Of a stretch of DNA of 64,000 nt, positions 17,110 through 26,199 are shown piece after piece. The DNA is from Paludibacteraceae bacterium (GTDB taxonomy: Bacteria > Bacteroidota > Bacteroidia > Bacteroidales > Paludibacteraceae). A model generated the notes under the pieces. That model was not told the origin of the DNA and made no database searches. It saw nothing but the letters and a program-made list of their open reading frames with translations. Made by a program: the position numbers and the translations under genes. How positions within the stretch are numbered: the first letter of the stretch is position 1; each line of letters starts with the position of its first letter. The stretch covers positions 1 to 64,000 of the forward strand of contig JAGBEJ010000003.1 of assembly GCA_017937025.1 (NCBI GenBank), written 5' to 3'.

Positions 17110-19167
17110 TTACTTCTTCAGCAACTCGAAACTGCGCTTAACGAACGAGCTGAGCGCCTCGCCTTTGAGCATATTGTTGCTCAGCAGCGCAAGGTCGATT
17201 ATCTGGCGCACCTGCTTGTTGTCCGCCGCGTACTTGCTGACGATGCTCTCCACGTTCTTCTTCAGTTCGTCGGCACGATCCTGCATCTTCTTTTTCTCGT
17301 CCTTCTCCGCTTGAGGTATGTCGGCGTCCTTAGCATCCTTGTGGGCGGTGTTCCATGCGGTCATCTTGTCGTCGAGCTCCTGGCGCTCCTTGTTCAGCGG
17401 CTCCACCTCGGCGTTGCACTTGCTCTCCTCGTCCTTCAGTATGTCCTCGATGAGCGGATTGGCAGTGTTCACCACGAGGCTGTAGCTGTCCGGCATCTCG
17501 CCGTAGAATCCCATCATGCCGCCGTTGACAGCCGACATTTCCTTCATACGGCGCATGAACTCAGCCTGGGTTATGACAACCGGCTGCTGGTCCTTGCCGA
17601 GGTTCTCGAAATCGACGATGAAGTTGGTCTTGTCTATCTTAGGCAGCTGCGACTGGAACACTGATGTCAGCGCCTCCTGCTGGTTCTTGGTCAGCACGCT
17701 CTTGTCCAAATCTTCTTTCGCAATGAGTCTTTCCACGACGTCGGCATCCACTCTCGTGAATCTTATCTTCTCGTTCTTCTGCTCCACAGCGTTCACCAAG
17801 TGTGTGTCCAGCTGTCCGTCCAGCACGATTACGTCGTAGCCCTTGTCCTTTGCTGCCTGAACGTATGAGTGCTGCTCGTTCTCGTTGTTTGTGTAGAGGA
17901 TTACGAGGTTGCCGTCCTTGTCGGTCTGCGCGTCCTTGACCTTCTCCTTGTACTCATCGAGAGTGAAGTACTTGCCCTCGGTGTTCTTGAAGAGGTTGAA
18001 CTTAGCGGCTCTGTCGTAGAACTTCTCCTCGCTGAGCATGCCGTAAACGATGAACAGGCGCATATTGTCCCACTTCTCCTCGAACGCCTTGCGGTCCTTC
18101 TTGAAGAGGTCCTCGAGGCTGTCCGCCACCTTCTTTGTTATGTGGCTTGAGATTTTCTTCACGTTGCTGTCGGCCTGCAGATAGCTTCGGCTCACGTTCA
18201 GCGGAATGTCAGGCGAGTCGATGACGCCGTGCAGCAGTGTCAGGAACTCAGGCACGATGCCTTCCACGCTGTCGGTCACGAACACCTGGTTGCAGTAGAG
18301 CTGTATCTTGTTTCGCTGCAAGTCCATGTTCGACTTGATTTTAGGGAAATACAGGATACCGGTCAGGTGGAACGGAAAGTCCACGTTCAGGTGTATGTGG
18401 AACAGCGGACTCTCCGCCATCGGATAGAGTTCCCTGTAGAATTTGTCGTAATCCTCGTCCTTGAGGTCGGCAGGCTTGCGCACCCAAGCCGGATTCACAT
18501 CGTTCACCACGTTGTCCTCGTCGGTGTCCACCTGCTTGCCGTCCTTCCACTCCTTCTTCTTGCCGAAGACGATTTCCACAGGCAGGAACTTGCAGTACTT
18601 GTTCAGCAGGAAACTGATTTTCGAATCCTCGAGGAAGTCCTTGTTGTCGTCGTCGATGTGCAGCACGATGTCTGTGCCTCTGTCGGCCTTGTCGATTTCC
18701 TCAATTGTGTAGTCCGGAGTTCCGTCGCAAGACCATTTCACAGCCTTCGCGCCGTCCTTATACGACTTAGTCACAATGTCCACCTGCTTAGCCACCATGA
18801 ACGCCGAGTAGAATCCGAGTCCGAAGTGTCCGATTATGGCGTTGGCGTCGTTCTTGTATTTCTCGAGGAATTCTGTCGCGCCAGAGAATGCAATCTGGTT
18901 GATATACTTGTCGATGTCCTCGCTCGTCATTCCTATGCCTCGGTCGCTGATAGTCAGTGTGCCGGCCGCCTTATCGACGCTTACCTTCACCTTCAGTTCG
19001 CCAAGTTCGCCCTTGTACTCGCCCACCGACGAAAGCGTCTTCAGCTTCTGTGTCGCGTCAACGGCGTTGCTTACAATCTCGCGCAGGAAAATCTCATGGT
19101 CGCTGTAAAGAAATTTCTTGATGACAGGGAAAATGTTGTCTGTCGTTACTCCTATTGTACCTTTCAT
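17110..19167 (-). CDS. htpG: Molecular chaperone HtpG (Hsp90)
   Basis: 685 residues, the length of Bacteroidota HtpG. The GHKL ATPase domain begins IGVTTDNIFPVIKKFLYSDHEIFLREIVSNAVDA (in parts: FLREIVSNAVDA near residue 27-38), with ISDRGIGMT near 74-82 and GHFGLGFYSAFMV near 113-125, which bind ATP. The middle domain (FPFHLTGILYFPKI) and C-terminal dimerisation domain follow. An acidic/lysine-rich stretch near 580-625 (KERQELDDKMTAWNTAH, DEKKKMQDRADELKKN) is a lineage-specific insertion forming a coiled coil in these homologues. The gene stands alone. No heat-shock element could be recognised. Confidence 0.98.
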   Translation of the reverse strand: MKGTIGVTTDNIFPVIKKFLYSDHEIFLREIVSNAVDATQKLKTLSSVGEYKGELGELKVKVSVDKAAGTLTISDRGIGMTSEDIDKYINQIAFSGATEFLEKYKNDANAIIGHFGLGFYSAFMVAKQVDIVTKSYKDGAKAVKWSCDGTPDYTIEEIDKADRGTDIVLHIDDDNKDFLEDSKISFLLNKYCKFLPVEIVFGKKKEWKDGKQVDTDEDNVVNDVNPAWVRKPADLKDEDYDKFYRELYPMAESPLFHIHLNVDFPFHLTGILYFPKIKSNMDLQRNKIQLYCNQVFVTDSVEGIVPEFLTLLHGVIDSPDIPLNVSRSYLQADSNVKKISSHITKKVADSLEDLFKKDRKAFEEKWDNMRLFIVYGMLSEEKFYDRAAKFNLFKNTEGKYFTLDEYKEKVKDAQTDKDGNLVILYTNNENEQHSYVQAAKDKGYDVIVLDGQLDTHLVNAVEQKNEKIRFTRVDADVVERLIAKEDLDKSVLTKNQQEALTSVFQSQLPKIDKTNFIVDFENLGKDQQPVVITQAEFMRRMKEMSAVNGGMMGFYGEMPDSYSLVVNTANPLIEDILKDEESKCNAEVEPLNKERQELDDKMTAWNTAHKDAKDADIPQAEKDEKKKMQDRADELKKNVESIVSKYAADNKQVRQIIDLALLSNNMLKGEALSSFVKRSFELLKK

Positions 19168-19239
19168 TTTTTATATATGTGTTTATTGATTTGTCCGCCT
19201 CTGGTTTATCAAAATAAATGCCAGCTATGTTTTTATGAC

Positions 19240-19310
19240 AATATGGCATAAACACGAAGGTTCAGACTGACAATCCTGACATTGCCAGCCTTCGTTGTGT
19301 GTTATGTGTT
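19240..19310 (-). terminator. Possible terminator after the antiporter gene
   Basis: On the minus strand ACGAAGG...CCTTCGT enclose a second stem CTGGCAAT/ATTGTCAG, giving a long interrupted hairpin, but the following T-run is weak (GTTTATG). Confidence 0.4.
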
Positions 19311-19327
19311 GTGTGTTTACGCAGCCG

Positions 19328-21478
19328 CTAATTGCCGCCTTTGAGCATGCCGCTGAGTCCACGGCCAATGTTGCGCAGCTGAAGCGTAGGAGCCGCCTCC
19401 AGACCCTGAATCTTGTTCTGTGCGCCGTGTTGCGGATAGATGACAACTCTGTCGTTCTTCACGAAGCGGATTTCCAGCTCAATAGGAACTTGCTCCAGTT
19501 CCTCTTTATACGACGCTGAGCCAGGTCTTGCCGACACGACGATTATAAGGTCGGTCTCGTTTATGACTCTCTTAAGCGTGAGGAAACTATCCCACTTGTC
19601 GAACTCGCTGTGCGAGAACTTAGCCATCTTCCTTGCATAGACTTTCTTTATTGCGCTGTAGGTCTGTCCGTTACTAAGCATCAGAATAGGCAACGTCAGC
19701 TCACGAGAGAGCTTCAGCACTTTCTCGAACCAGATGGAGAATCCGGCCTCGTACTCGGCGTAAGGCGGCACGATAAGCACGATTCTCTTGTGCAGAATCA
19801 GTTGCTTGGTCAGTTTGCACATGAAGACGGTCTTGTTGGTGTTGCCCACGACACCGCCGGCATTGGCACCGAGCAGCTTGTCGAGGAAGCCCATCTTGCG
19901 CGGCCAGCCCATGACGATGATGTCCGCCATAGCCTCCTTAGTCAGACGAACGATGCCGCCGCTCATGTTGTAGTCGAGAGTCGTCATCACATTGAGCGGA
20001 ATCTCGCTCGCTGACGCCTCCTTGACGTACTTCTTGAGGCTCTCCCTCGTCGCGCGCACCTTATTCTCCGCCCCTTCGTCGTTGAGTAGCACTGTGCCCA
20101 CGAGCAGCGGGCGTGTCGATTTCTTGTCGCGTATCATAAGGGCGAAGTCGATGAGACGCTCGAAAACGACTTCCAGCGATATTGTCACGAGAATATTCTC
20201 GACCGACGGCATGTACTTGTTCCGTGCGTTGGACTCGTCGTCGGAGAGATTGTCGCTCGCCTCCAAATGCTTGTTCATCTGCAACGCGAGTTTTCTCGAA
20301 GCCCGCTCTGTAAGCACTGCCGACACTGTACATGTGAGCAGTATGAGCACCACGGCGGCGTTAAGCACATCCTCCGAGATAAAGCCAGCCCTCACACCCA
20401 CAAGTATGACGGCTATGGTGATGGCGGCATGGCTGCCGCTTAGTCCGAACATCAGCTGGCGCTGTATCGCCGTCATGTTGAAGAGCTTCTGCGTGATGAA
20501 CGCCGCGCCCCATTTGCTGAGAAGCGCCGCAGCCGTCAGCACCAGCGATATAAGAATAACCCACCAGTCGCCGATAACGCTCCTGAAGTCCATCATCAAA
20601 CCAACGTTTATGATGAAGAACGGTATGAAAAGCGTGTTGCCGATGAAGGCGATTCTATTCATGAGAGCCGATGTGCTCGGTATCATCTTGTTGACTGCCA
20701 GACCTGCGAGGAACGCGCCGATGATAGGCTCGAAGCCGCCAAGCTGCGCCAAAAACGACGACATGAACATGATGGCAAGCACCAGTATGAAGTGCGCGCC
20801 CTTCTCATTCTCGAAGCGGCGGAAAAACAGCTTCAGCACCCAAGGGAACAGCTTGAAAATTGTCAGGAACAGCACTATGCCGGACAGCAGCATGCGCAAG
20901 GCGAACCCCCAGCCCACATGCCCGGAACTATGCCCCAGCAGGAGCGCAAGGAGTATGAGCGCCGCAGTGTCGGTTATTATCGTGCCGCCCACTGTGACAG
21001 CCACCGACACGTCCTTCACCACCTCCATCTTGCTCGCTATAGGATAGGAGATGAGCGTGTGAGTGGCGAAAACACAAGCCACAAGCATGCAGCCCATGCT
21101 GCTCATGCCCAAAACGTACCTCGACACGACGAAACCGGCAAGCATAGGTATCGAGAATGTCAGTATTCCATGCAATATACTCTTGGAGCGGTGTATGCGG
21201 AAATCGTTCAAGTCGAGGTCAAGACCCACGATGAACATTATATAAAGCAGACCGATGGTGGAGAACAGGTCAATAGCCTGATTCTGCTCGATAAGCCCGA
21301 CTCCGTGAGGTCCAAACACAAGTCCGGAAATAATGAGAATTATGATGCCAGGGACTCTCAGCCTCTTGAGGAAAACAGACGACAAGAGTATGAGTATAAG
21401 CAAAATAGAGAACACCAGTATCTGATTATGAACTGGCAACGTGAACATCTCTTTTATTGAATCCAACAGCTCTCCCAT
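19328..21478 (-). CDS. Cation:proton antiporter (CPA2 family) with long C-terminal cytosolic domain
   Basis: 716 residues from ATG 21478 (MGELLDSIKEMF); a TTG four codons upstream is less likely. Residues ~20-400 contain about 12 membrane segments in the Na+/H+ exchanger fold: LRVPGIIILIISGLVFGPHGVGLI near 43-66 (VPGIIILIISGLVFGP), VGLDLDL near 88, GGTIITDTAALILLALLLG near 165-183 (the TDTAAL block of the ion site) and FEPIIGAFLAGLAVN near 250. The C-terminal ~300 residues are soluble and contain two segments like universal stress protein domains (RPLLVGTVLL, DIIVMGWPRK, RIVLIVPPYAEYEAG), possibly a nucleotide-sensing regulatory part. It may exchange Na+ or K+ for protons for pH and ion balance. 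Confidence 0.9.
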   Translation of the reverse strand: MGELLDSIKEMFTLPVHNQILVFSILLILILLSSVFLKRLRVPGIIILIISGLVFGPHGVGLIEQNQAIDLFSTIGLLYIMFIVGLDLDLNDFRIHRSKSILHGILTFSIPMLAGFVVSRYVLGMSSMGCMLVACVFATHTLISYPIASKMEVVKDVSVAVTVGGTIITDTAALILLALLLGHSSGHVGWGFALRMLLSGIVLFLTIFKLFPWVLKLFFRRFENEKGAHFILVLAIMFMSSFLAQLGGFEPIIGAFLAGLAVNKMIPSTSALMNRIAFIGNTLFIPFFIINVGLMMDFRSVIGDWWVILISLVLTAAALLSKWGAAFITQKLFNMTAIQRQLMFGLSGSHAAITIAVILVGVRAGFISEDVLNAAVVLILLTCTVSAVLTERASRKLALQMNKHLEASDNLSDDESNARNKYMPSVENILVTISLEVVFERLIDFALMIRDKKSTRPLLVGTVLLNDEGAENKVRATRESLKKYVKEASASEIPLNVMTTLDYNMSGGIVRLTKEAMADIIVMGWPRKMGFLDKLLGANAGGVVGNTNKTVFMCKLTKQLILHKRIVLIVPPYAEYEAGFSIWFEKVLKLSRELTLPILMLSNGQTYSAIKKVYARKMAKFSHSEFDKWDSFLTLKRVINETDLIIVVSARPGSASYKEELEQVPIELEIRFVKNDRVVIYPQHGAQNKIQGLEAAPTLQLRNIGRGLSGMLKGGN

Positions 21479-21487
21479 ATATACATA

Positions 21488-21495
21488 CAAAGATA
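21488..21495 (-). promoter_or_regulatory. -7 promoter box of the antiporter gene
   Basis: TATCTTTG on the minus strand, 9 bases before the ATG at 21478, which implies a very short leader or none. Confidence 0.45.
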
Positions 21496-21564
21496 GGATT
21501 TAATAAGGAAAAATAAAATCGGTCACAAGTGCAATAATATGTATCAATTCAATACTTTAACTAT

Positions 21565-21572
21565 TATCTTTG
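21565..21572 (+). promoter_or_regulatory. -7 promoter box of mpl
   Basis: TATCTTTG, 21 bases upstream of the ATG at 21594. It would drive mpl and probably the two genes after it. Confidence 0.55.
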
Positions 21573-21593
21573 CAAGATTGATAAATAGTCATT

Positions 21594-22964
21594 ATGAAGA
21601 AAGTTCACTTTATAGCAATAGGCGGAGCGGCAATGCACAACCTCGCTCTCGCCCTCAACGACAAGGAAGGTTACCAGATAACAGGCTCGGATGACGAGTT
21701 CTTCGACCCATCAAAATCGAGGCTCGCTGCCGCAGGACTGCTGCCCGAAAAAGCTGGATGGTTTCCCGAGAGAATAACGCCAGACCTCGATGCTGTAATC
21801 CTCGGCATGCACGCAAGAGAGGACAATCCGGAGCTGATAAAAGCCAAGGAACTCGGGCTGAAGGTTTACTCTTTCCCTGAATATCTCTACGAACAGACAA
21901 AGGACAAGAAAAGAGTCGTGATAGGCGGAAGCCACGGCAAGACCACGACCACATCCATGATTCTCTTCGTGCTGAAGGAGGCCGGCATCAAAGCCGACTA
22001 TATGGTAGGCGCGCAGATAGAGGGATTCAAGAACATGGTTTCGCTGAGCAACGACGCGCAGATAGCCGTGTTCGAGGGCGACGAGTACCTGACCTCGCCT
22101 ATCGACCTGCGCTCCAAGTTCCTGCTCTACCATCCGCACGTGGCTCTGCTGACAGGCATCGCGTGGGACCATGTGAACGTGTTCCCAACGTTCGACCTCT
22201 ACGTCGATACATTCCGCAAGTTCGTGTCGTCGATAAAGCCTGACGGCAAGTTCATATACTTCGCGCAGGACGAGAATCTGCAGGCGTTAGCCAAGGAGAC
22301 AAGAGCCGATGTCGAGGCGATTGCATACGACACGCCAGAACACACCGTGAACAACGGCGTGACCACAATAAAAGCTGACGGCATAACCACAAAGCTGAAC
22401 GTGTTCGGCGACCACAATCTGCAGAACATCATGGGCGCTTACAAGGTGTGCCTGCAGCTGGGCATCTCGCCAGAGCAGTTCTTCAGCTCGATAAGCAAGT
22501 TCAAGGGCGCGGCTAACCGTCTGCAGAAAATAGCCGAGACTGACAACGCAGTGGCATTCAAGGACTTCGCCCACTCGCCATCCAAGCTCAAGGCGACTGT
22601 ACACGCCGTGAAGAGCCAGTTCCCTGACCGCAAGCTCGTGGCGTGCATGGAGCTGCACACATTCAGCAGCCTGACAAAGTCGTTCCTGCCGCAGTACGAG
22701 AACGCAATGGCGGAGGCTGACACGGCTTTCGTATATTTCAACCCCGAAGTCATAAAGCACAAAAGGCTGGAGGCGTTCAGCGTGGACGATGTGCGCAAGG
22801 CGTTCGGCGGCGACAACCTGACCGTGTTCTGCAACTCAGCCGAATTGCAGAAGACCTTGCGCCAAATCGACTTCCACGACAAGACGCTGCTGATGATGAC
22901 ATCGGGCAACTTCGACGGTGTGGACATTATAGGATTCTCAAAGGAATTACTGAATATTAAATAA
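21594..22964 (+). CDS. mpl: UDP-N-acetylmuramate:L-alanyl-gamma-D-glutamyl-meso-diaminopimelate ligase
   Basis: 456 residues. It attaches the recycled tripeptide L-Ala-gamma-D-Glu-mDAP to UDP-MurNAc in peptidoglycan recycling. The Mur-ligase N-terminal glycine loop is AIGGAAMHNLALAL (residues ~8-21; the Met-His after the loop separates Mpl from MurC), the P-loop is VIGGSHGKTTTTSM near 108-121, FEGDEY lies near 160, and DHVNVFPTF near 195. DFAHSPSKLKATVHAV near 325 is the C-terminal domain block, again of Mpl type. It is the first gene of a likely three-gene unit with the deaminase (15-base gap) and the protease. Confidence 0.95.
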   Translation: MKKVHFIAIGGAAMHNLALALNDKEGYQITGSDDEFFDPSKSRLAAAGLLPEKAGWFPERITPDLDAVILGMHAREDNPELIKAKELGLKVYSFPEYLYEQTKDKKRVVIGGSHGKTTTTSMILFVLKEAGIKADYMVGAQIEGFKNMVSLSNDAQIAVFEGDEYLTSPIDLRSKFLLYHPHVALLTGIAWDHVNVFPTFDLYVDTFRKFVSSIKPDGKFIYFAQDENLQALAKETRADVEAIAYDTPEHTVNNGVTTIKADGITTKLNVFGDHNLQNIMGAYKVCLQLGISPEQFFSSISKFKGAANRLQKIAETDNAVAFKDFAHSPSKLKATVHAVKSQFPDRKLVACMELHTFSSLTKSFLPQYENAMAEADTAFVYFNPEVIKHKRLEAFSVDDVRKAFGGDNLTVFCNSAELQKTLRQIDFHDKTLLMMTSGNFDGVDIIGFSKELLNIK

Positions 22965-22979
22965 AACAGAACTCGCCCT

Positions 22980-23429
22980 ATGGACGACAAGACAAACAAA
23001 GAACTGAAGCAAAGGAACCTCGACACCCGCTACATGCGCATGGCGACTATCTGGGCAGAAAACTCGTACTGCAAGAGACGCCAGGTCGGAGCATTGCTCG
23101 TTAAGGACAAGATGATAATCTCGGACGGATACAACGGCACGCCGTCGGGATTCGACAACAACTGCGAGGACGAGAACAACAGTTCCTTCCCATACGTTCT
23201 GCACGCCGAAGCCAACGCCATAACCAAAGTGGCGCGCTCCAACAACAGCAGCGACGGCGCGACGCTCTACGTCACCGCTTCGCCTTGCATCGAATGCGCG
23301 AAACTCATCATACAGGCAGGTATCAAGCGTGTGGTCTATGGCGAGCAGTACCGTCTGCTGGACGGCGTAGATCTGCTGCGCAAGGCCGGCATCGACGTGT
23401 CGCAAATAGAACCAGAAAATAACCCCTAA
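22980..23429 (+). CDS. Deoxycytidylate (dCMP) deaminase family protein
   Basis: 149 residues. The zinc-site blocks are both present: HAEANAITKVAR near residue 78-89 (His and proton-shuttle Glu) and TASPCIECAKLIIQAG near 98-113 (the PCxxC cysteines). CKRRQVGALLVKDKMIISDGYNGTPSGF, read in parts as RRQVGALLV and GYNGTPSG near 30-55, is typical of ComE/dCMP deaminases that convert dCMP to dUMP for thymidylate synthesis. Allosteric dCTP/dTTP control cannot be judged from sequence. It lies 15 bases after mpl and 12 bases before the protease gene, so cotranscription is likely. Confidence 0.93.
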   Translation: MDDKTNKELKQRNLDTRYMRMATIWAENSYCKRRQVGALLVKDKMIISDGYNGTPSGFDNNCEDENNSSFPYVLHAEANAITKVARSNNSSDGATLYVTASPCIECAKLIIQAGIKRVVYGEQYRLLDGVDLLRKAGIDVSQIEPENNP

Positions 23430-23441
23430 ACAATAAGCACA

Positions 23442-25058
23442 ATGTCCTCGAACAAATGGAAATCACTGATTCCGCTGCTTGCAGCTGTTATGGTTGTAAT
23501 CGGAATCGTCATCGGCAGGCTGACAGCATCATTCAGCAACATCAGCTCATTCGACACGCTGAACGGCGAAAGCACGTCGTCCAAGATAACATCGCTGCTG
23601 CAACTCATCGACAGATACTACGTGGAGGACGTGAACAACGACTCCATAACCGAAGACGCCATAAACATGATACTGGCTGACCTGGACCCCCACTCCGCCT
23701 ACATCCCAGCCAAGGACCTGAAAAGCGTGAACGAGGACCTGGACGGTTCTTTCTCAGGCATCGGCGTGCAGTTCAACATACAGTCGGACACGGTGATGGT
23801 GGTGTCGGTGATACACGGCGGACCGTCGGAGAAAGTCGGTCTGCAGCCGGGCGACAGAATCGTGAAGGTGAACGACTCGGTGTTTGTCGGCAAGTCGATA
23901 AACGAGGACAAGGTGGTACACACGCTGAAAGGCCCTAAAGGCACGAAAGTGAAATTGGGCATCAAGAGAGCCTCATCAGCCAAGATTCTGGACTACACAA
24001 TCGTGCGCGACGACGTGCCGCTCAAGAGCGTGGAGGCGACCTACATGATAGCGCCAGGCATCGGATACATAAAAATCGGCTCGTTCGGCGCCAAGACATA
24101 CAACGAGTTCATAACCGCCATAGCGAAAATCAAGAAGCATAACGCCAAGAAGGTCATAATAGACCTGAGGGGCAACCCGGGCGGATACCTGAACGCCGCT
24201 TGCAGTATGATAAACGAGTTTCTGAACAAGGGCGACCTCATCGTCTATACCGAGGGCAAGAACTATCCGCGCGAGGAGGAGTACGCCGACGGCAACGGCT
24301 CGTGCCAGGACATGGGCGTGGCTGTGCTGATAGACGAGTGGTCGGCATCGGCAAGCGAGATTTTCGCCGGAGCCATACAGGACAATGACCGAGGCATAAT
24401 CATAGGACGACGCTCGTTCGGCAAGGGACTCGTGCAGCAGCAGTATCCGTTCTCCGACAGCTCAGCCGTGAGACTCACCATAGCACGATACTACACGCCG
24501 TCGGGACGATGCATACAGAAGCCTTACAAGAAAGGCGACATCTATGAGTACGAGACCGAAATCCTGCAACGATTCGCCCACGGCGAGTTCAACAGCCGCG
24601 ACAGCATAAAGCACGACGAGAAGAACAAGTTCAAGACCAAGAAAGGACGCACCGTCTATGGCGGAGGCGGCATAACAGCCGACATCTTCGTGCCGAGAGA
24701 CACGACAGGCTACACGCCTTACTACAACAAAGTAGCGAACGCCGGACTGATGTACACATACGCGTTCCAGTACGTGGACAAGCACCGCAACGAGCTGAAG
24801 AGGTTCAAGGACACCAACAGCCTGCTCAACCACCTCAGAAGACAGTCGCTGCTGAAGGACTTCACCAAGTTCGCCGAGACCAAGGGCGTGAAGCTCGACA
24901 TACCGCAGATAGTCAAGAGCGAGAAGCTCATCGAGGAGTCAATTTACGCATACATCGCCCGCAACATCGACAACACCGATGTCATGTTCTACCAGATCAT
25001 CAATCAGGACGACAAATGCGTCACATCTGCCGTGAACTACCTCAAAAAGCAGAAGTAA
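23442..25058 (+). CDS. S41 family C-terminal processing peptidase
   Basis: 538 residues. A single membrane anchor or signal segment (LIPLLAAVMVVIGIVIGRL, residues ~9-27) puts the enzyme in the periplasm. The PDZ domain covers ~85-175 (GIGVQFNIQSDTVMVVSV; PGDRIVKVNDSVFVG). The protease domain holds IIDLRGNPGGYL near 240 and the catalytic Ser in DEWSASASEIFAGAIQDN near 300-317 (WSASASEIFAGA), with the Lys in GRRSFGKGLVQQQY near 325-338. Such proteases cleave C-terminal tails of envelope proteins; a link to peptidoglycan turnover would suit the position behind mpl. The C-terminal ~120 residues are helical and lineage-specific. A terminator follows. Confidence 0.93.
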   Translation: MSSNKWKSLIPLLAAVMVVIGIVIGRLTASFSNISSFDTLNGESTSSKITSLLQLIDRYYVEDVNNDSITEDAINMILADLDPHSAYIPAKDLKSVNEDLDGSFSGIGVQFNIQSDTVMVVSVIHGGPSEKVGLQPGDRIVKVNDSVFVGKSINEDKVVHTLKGPKGTKVKLGIKRASSAKILDYTIVRDDVPLKSVEATYMIAPGIGYIKIGSFGAKTYNEFITAIAKIKKHNAKKVIIDLRGNPGGYLNAACSMINEFLNKGDLIVYTEGKNYPREEEYADGNGSCQDMGVAVLIDEWSASASEIFAGAIQDNDRGIIIGRRSFGKGLVQQQYPFSDSSAVRLTIARYYTPSGRCIQKPYKKGDIYEYETEILQRFAHGEFNSRDSIKHDEKNKFKTKKGRTVYGGGGITADIFVPRDTTGYTPYYNKVANAGLMYTYAFQYVDKHRNELKRFKDTNSLLNHLRRQSLLKDFTKFAETKGVKLDIPQIVKSEKLIEESIYAYIARNIDNTDVMFYQIINQDDKCVTSAVNYLKKQK

Positions 25059-25083
25059 TCACACTATTCCAAATAATCAGACA

Positions 25084-25112
25084 AAAGGGAGCGAGGTTTT
25101 CGCTCCCTTTGT
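25084..25112 (+). terminator. Terminator after the S41 peptidase gene
   Basis: AAAGGGAGCGA and TCGCTCCCTTT form an 11-bp stem with a short loop, then TTGTTGTTTT. Confidence 0.9.
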
Positions 25113-25230
25113 TGTTTTCTGTGAAAACACTTTGCGTTTAAGAACAAAAACAACTATTTTTGAAATAAGACACCAGCCGGGGACTTCTTCATTGCAGAAT
25201 TCTGATTCATGACCCCACCCAAAAAAAACA

Positions 25231-25264
25231 CAAAAAAGCCGAAACTTTCGTTTCGGCTTTTTCT
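25231..25264 (-). terminator. Terminator after tRNA-Val
   Basis: AAAAAGCCGAAAC, loop GAAA on the minus strand, and GTTTCGGCTTTTTTG form a near-perfect hairpin just past the 3' end of the tRNA gene; both flanks are A/T runs, so it can act both ways. Confidence 0.9.
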
Positions 25265-25269
25265 TTCTG

Positions 25270-25344
25270 TGGGCGTTGACGGATTCGAACCGCCGACCCT
25301 CTGCTTGTAAGGCAGATGCTCTGAACCAGCTGAGCTAAACGCCC
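25270..25344 (-). tRNA. tRNA-Val (anticodon TAC)
   Basis: On the minus strand the gene starts GGGCGTTTAGCTCAGCTGG and ends AACGCCCA with no encoded CCA (CAC follows only partly by chance). The acceptor stem GGGCGTT/AACGCCC pairs perfectly, the anticodon stem-loop is CTGCC TTACAAG GCAG-like with anticodon TAC, and GGTTCGAATCC is the T loop. TAC reads GTA and other GTN valine codons. Confidence 0.97.
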
Positions 25345-25419
25345 TTACTTAAAAGTGATGCAAAGATACGGCTTTCTTGCGTAAAAACAAGCCCTTGCAC
25401 GATTTTTTTTCCAAAAATC

Positions 25420-26178
25420 TTAAATCTTCACTCTCGTTTTCTTCTTCAGCACGAAGTCGCGGCCAAGGTAGCGCTCCTTTACGATAGGGTTTTCCGCCAG
25501 TTCGTCGGCTGTGCCCTGGAAGAGCACCTTGCCCTCGAAGAGCATGTAGGCGCGGTCGGTGATGGAGAGCGTCTCGTCCACGTTGTGGTCGGTTATCAGA
25601 ATACCAATGTTCTGGTCCTTGAGTGTCCAGACGATGTCCTGGATGTCCTGCACGGCGATAGGGTCAACGCCGGCGAAAGGCTCGTCCAGCATTATGAACT
25701 TAGGCTCGATGGCGAGGCAGCGCGCAATCTCGGTTCTACGGCGTTCGCCTCCGGAGAGCTGGTCACCGTTGCTCTTTCTCACCTTCTGCAACGAGAATTC
25801 CTCGATGAGCTGCTCGAGCTTCTCCTTCTGATATTCCTTTGAGAAGTTGGTCATCTCCAGCACGCCCTTGATATTGTCCTCGACTGTGAGTTTGCGGAAG
25901 ACAGACGCTTCCTGCGCCAAGTATCCGATGCCCTTCTGCGCACGCTTATAGACAGGCAGCGAGGTTATGTCCTCGTCGTTGAGGAACACCTTGCCCTCGT
26001 TCGGTATCACGAGCCCTACGGTCATGTAGAAAGTCGTCGTCTTGCCGGCTCCGTTTGGTCCGAGCAGTCCGACTATCTCGCCTTGCTTCACGTTTATCGA
26101 GACTTTGTTGGCTACGGTTCTTCTGCCGTAACGCTTAACCAAATCCTCGGTTCTCAACACCATTCCTTCGTTTTCCAT
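25420..26178 (-). CDS. lptB: LPS export ABC transporter ATP-binding protein
   Basis: 252 residues. LptB powers extraction of lipopolysaccharide from the inner membrane together with LptFG. The Walker A motif [12 protein letters not shown] lies near residue 34-45, [17 protein letters not shown] near 140-156 is the ABC signature, and [16 protein letters not shown] near 163-178 is Walker B plus D loop; the Q-loop is in YLAQEASVF near 88. The [13 protein letters not shown] and [15 protein letters not shown] blocks are specific for LptB rather than other ABC ATPases. The lptC/lptA genes are not adjacent. It lies 21 bases after mnmA on the same strand and may be cotranscribed with it. Confidence 0.96.
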   Translation of the reverse strand: MENEGMVLRTEDLVKRYGRRTVANKVSINVKQGEIVGLLGPNGAGKTTTFYMTVGLVIPNEGKVFLNDEDITSLPVYKRAQKGIGYLAQEASVFRKLTVEDNIKGVLEMTNFSKEYQKEKLEQLIEEFSLQKVRKSNGDQLSGGERRRTEIARCLAIEPKFIMLDEPFAGVDPIAVQDIQDIVWTLKDQNIGILITDHNVDETLSITDRAYMLFEGKVLFQGTADELAENPIVKERYLGRDFVLKKKTRVKI

Positions 26179-26199
26179 AATGGTCTGTTTTTCTTAAAA

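Noticed and set aside
18229-19251. Long plus-strand frame opposite htpG (340 codons)
   Set aside because: It is an antisense shadow created by the codon bias of htpG; the translation is His/Val/Leu-rich without any domain, and HtpG is certain.
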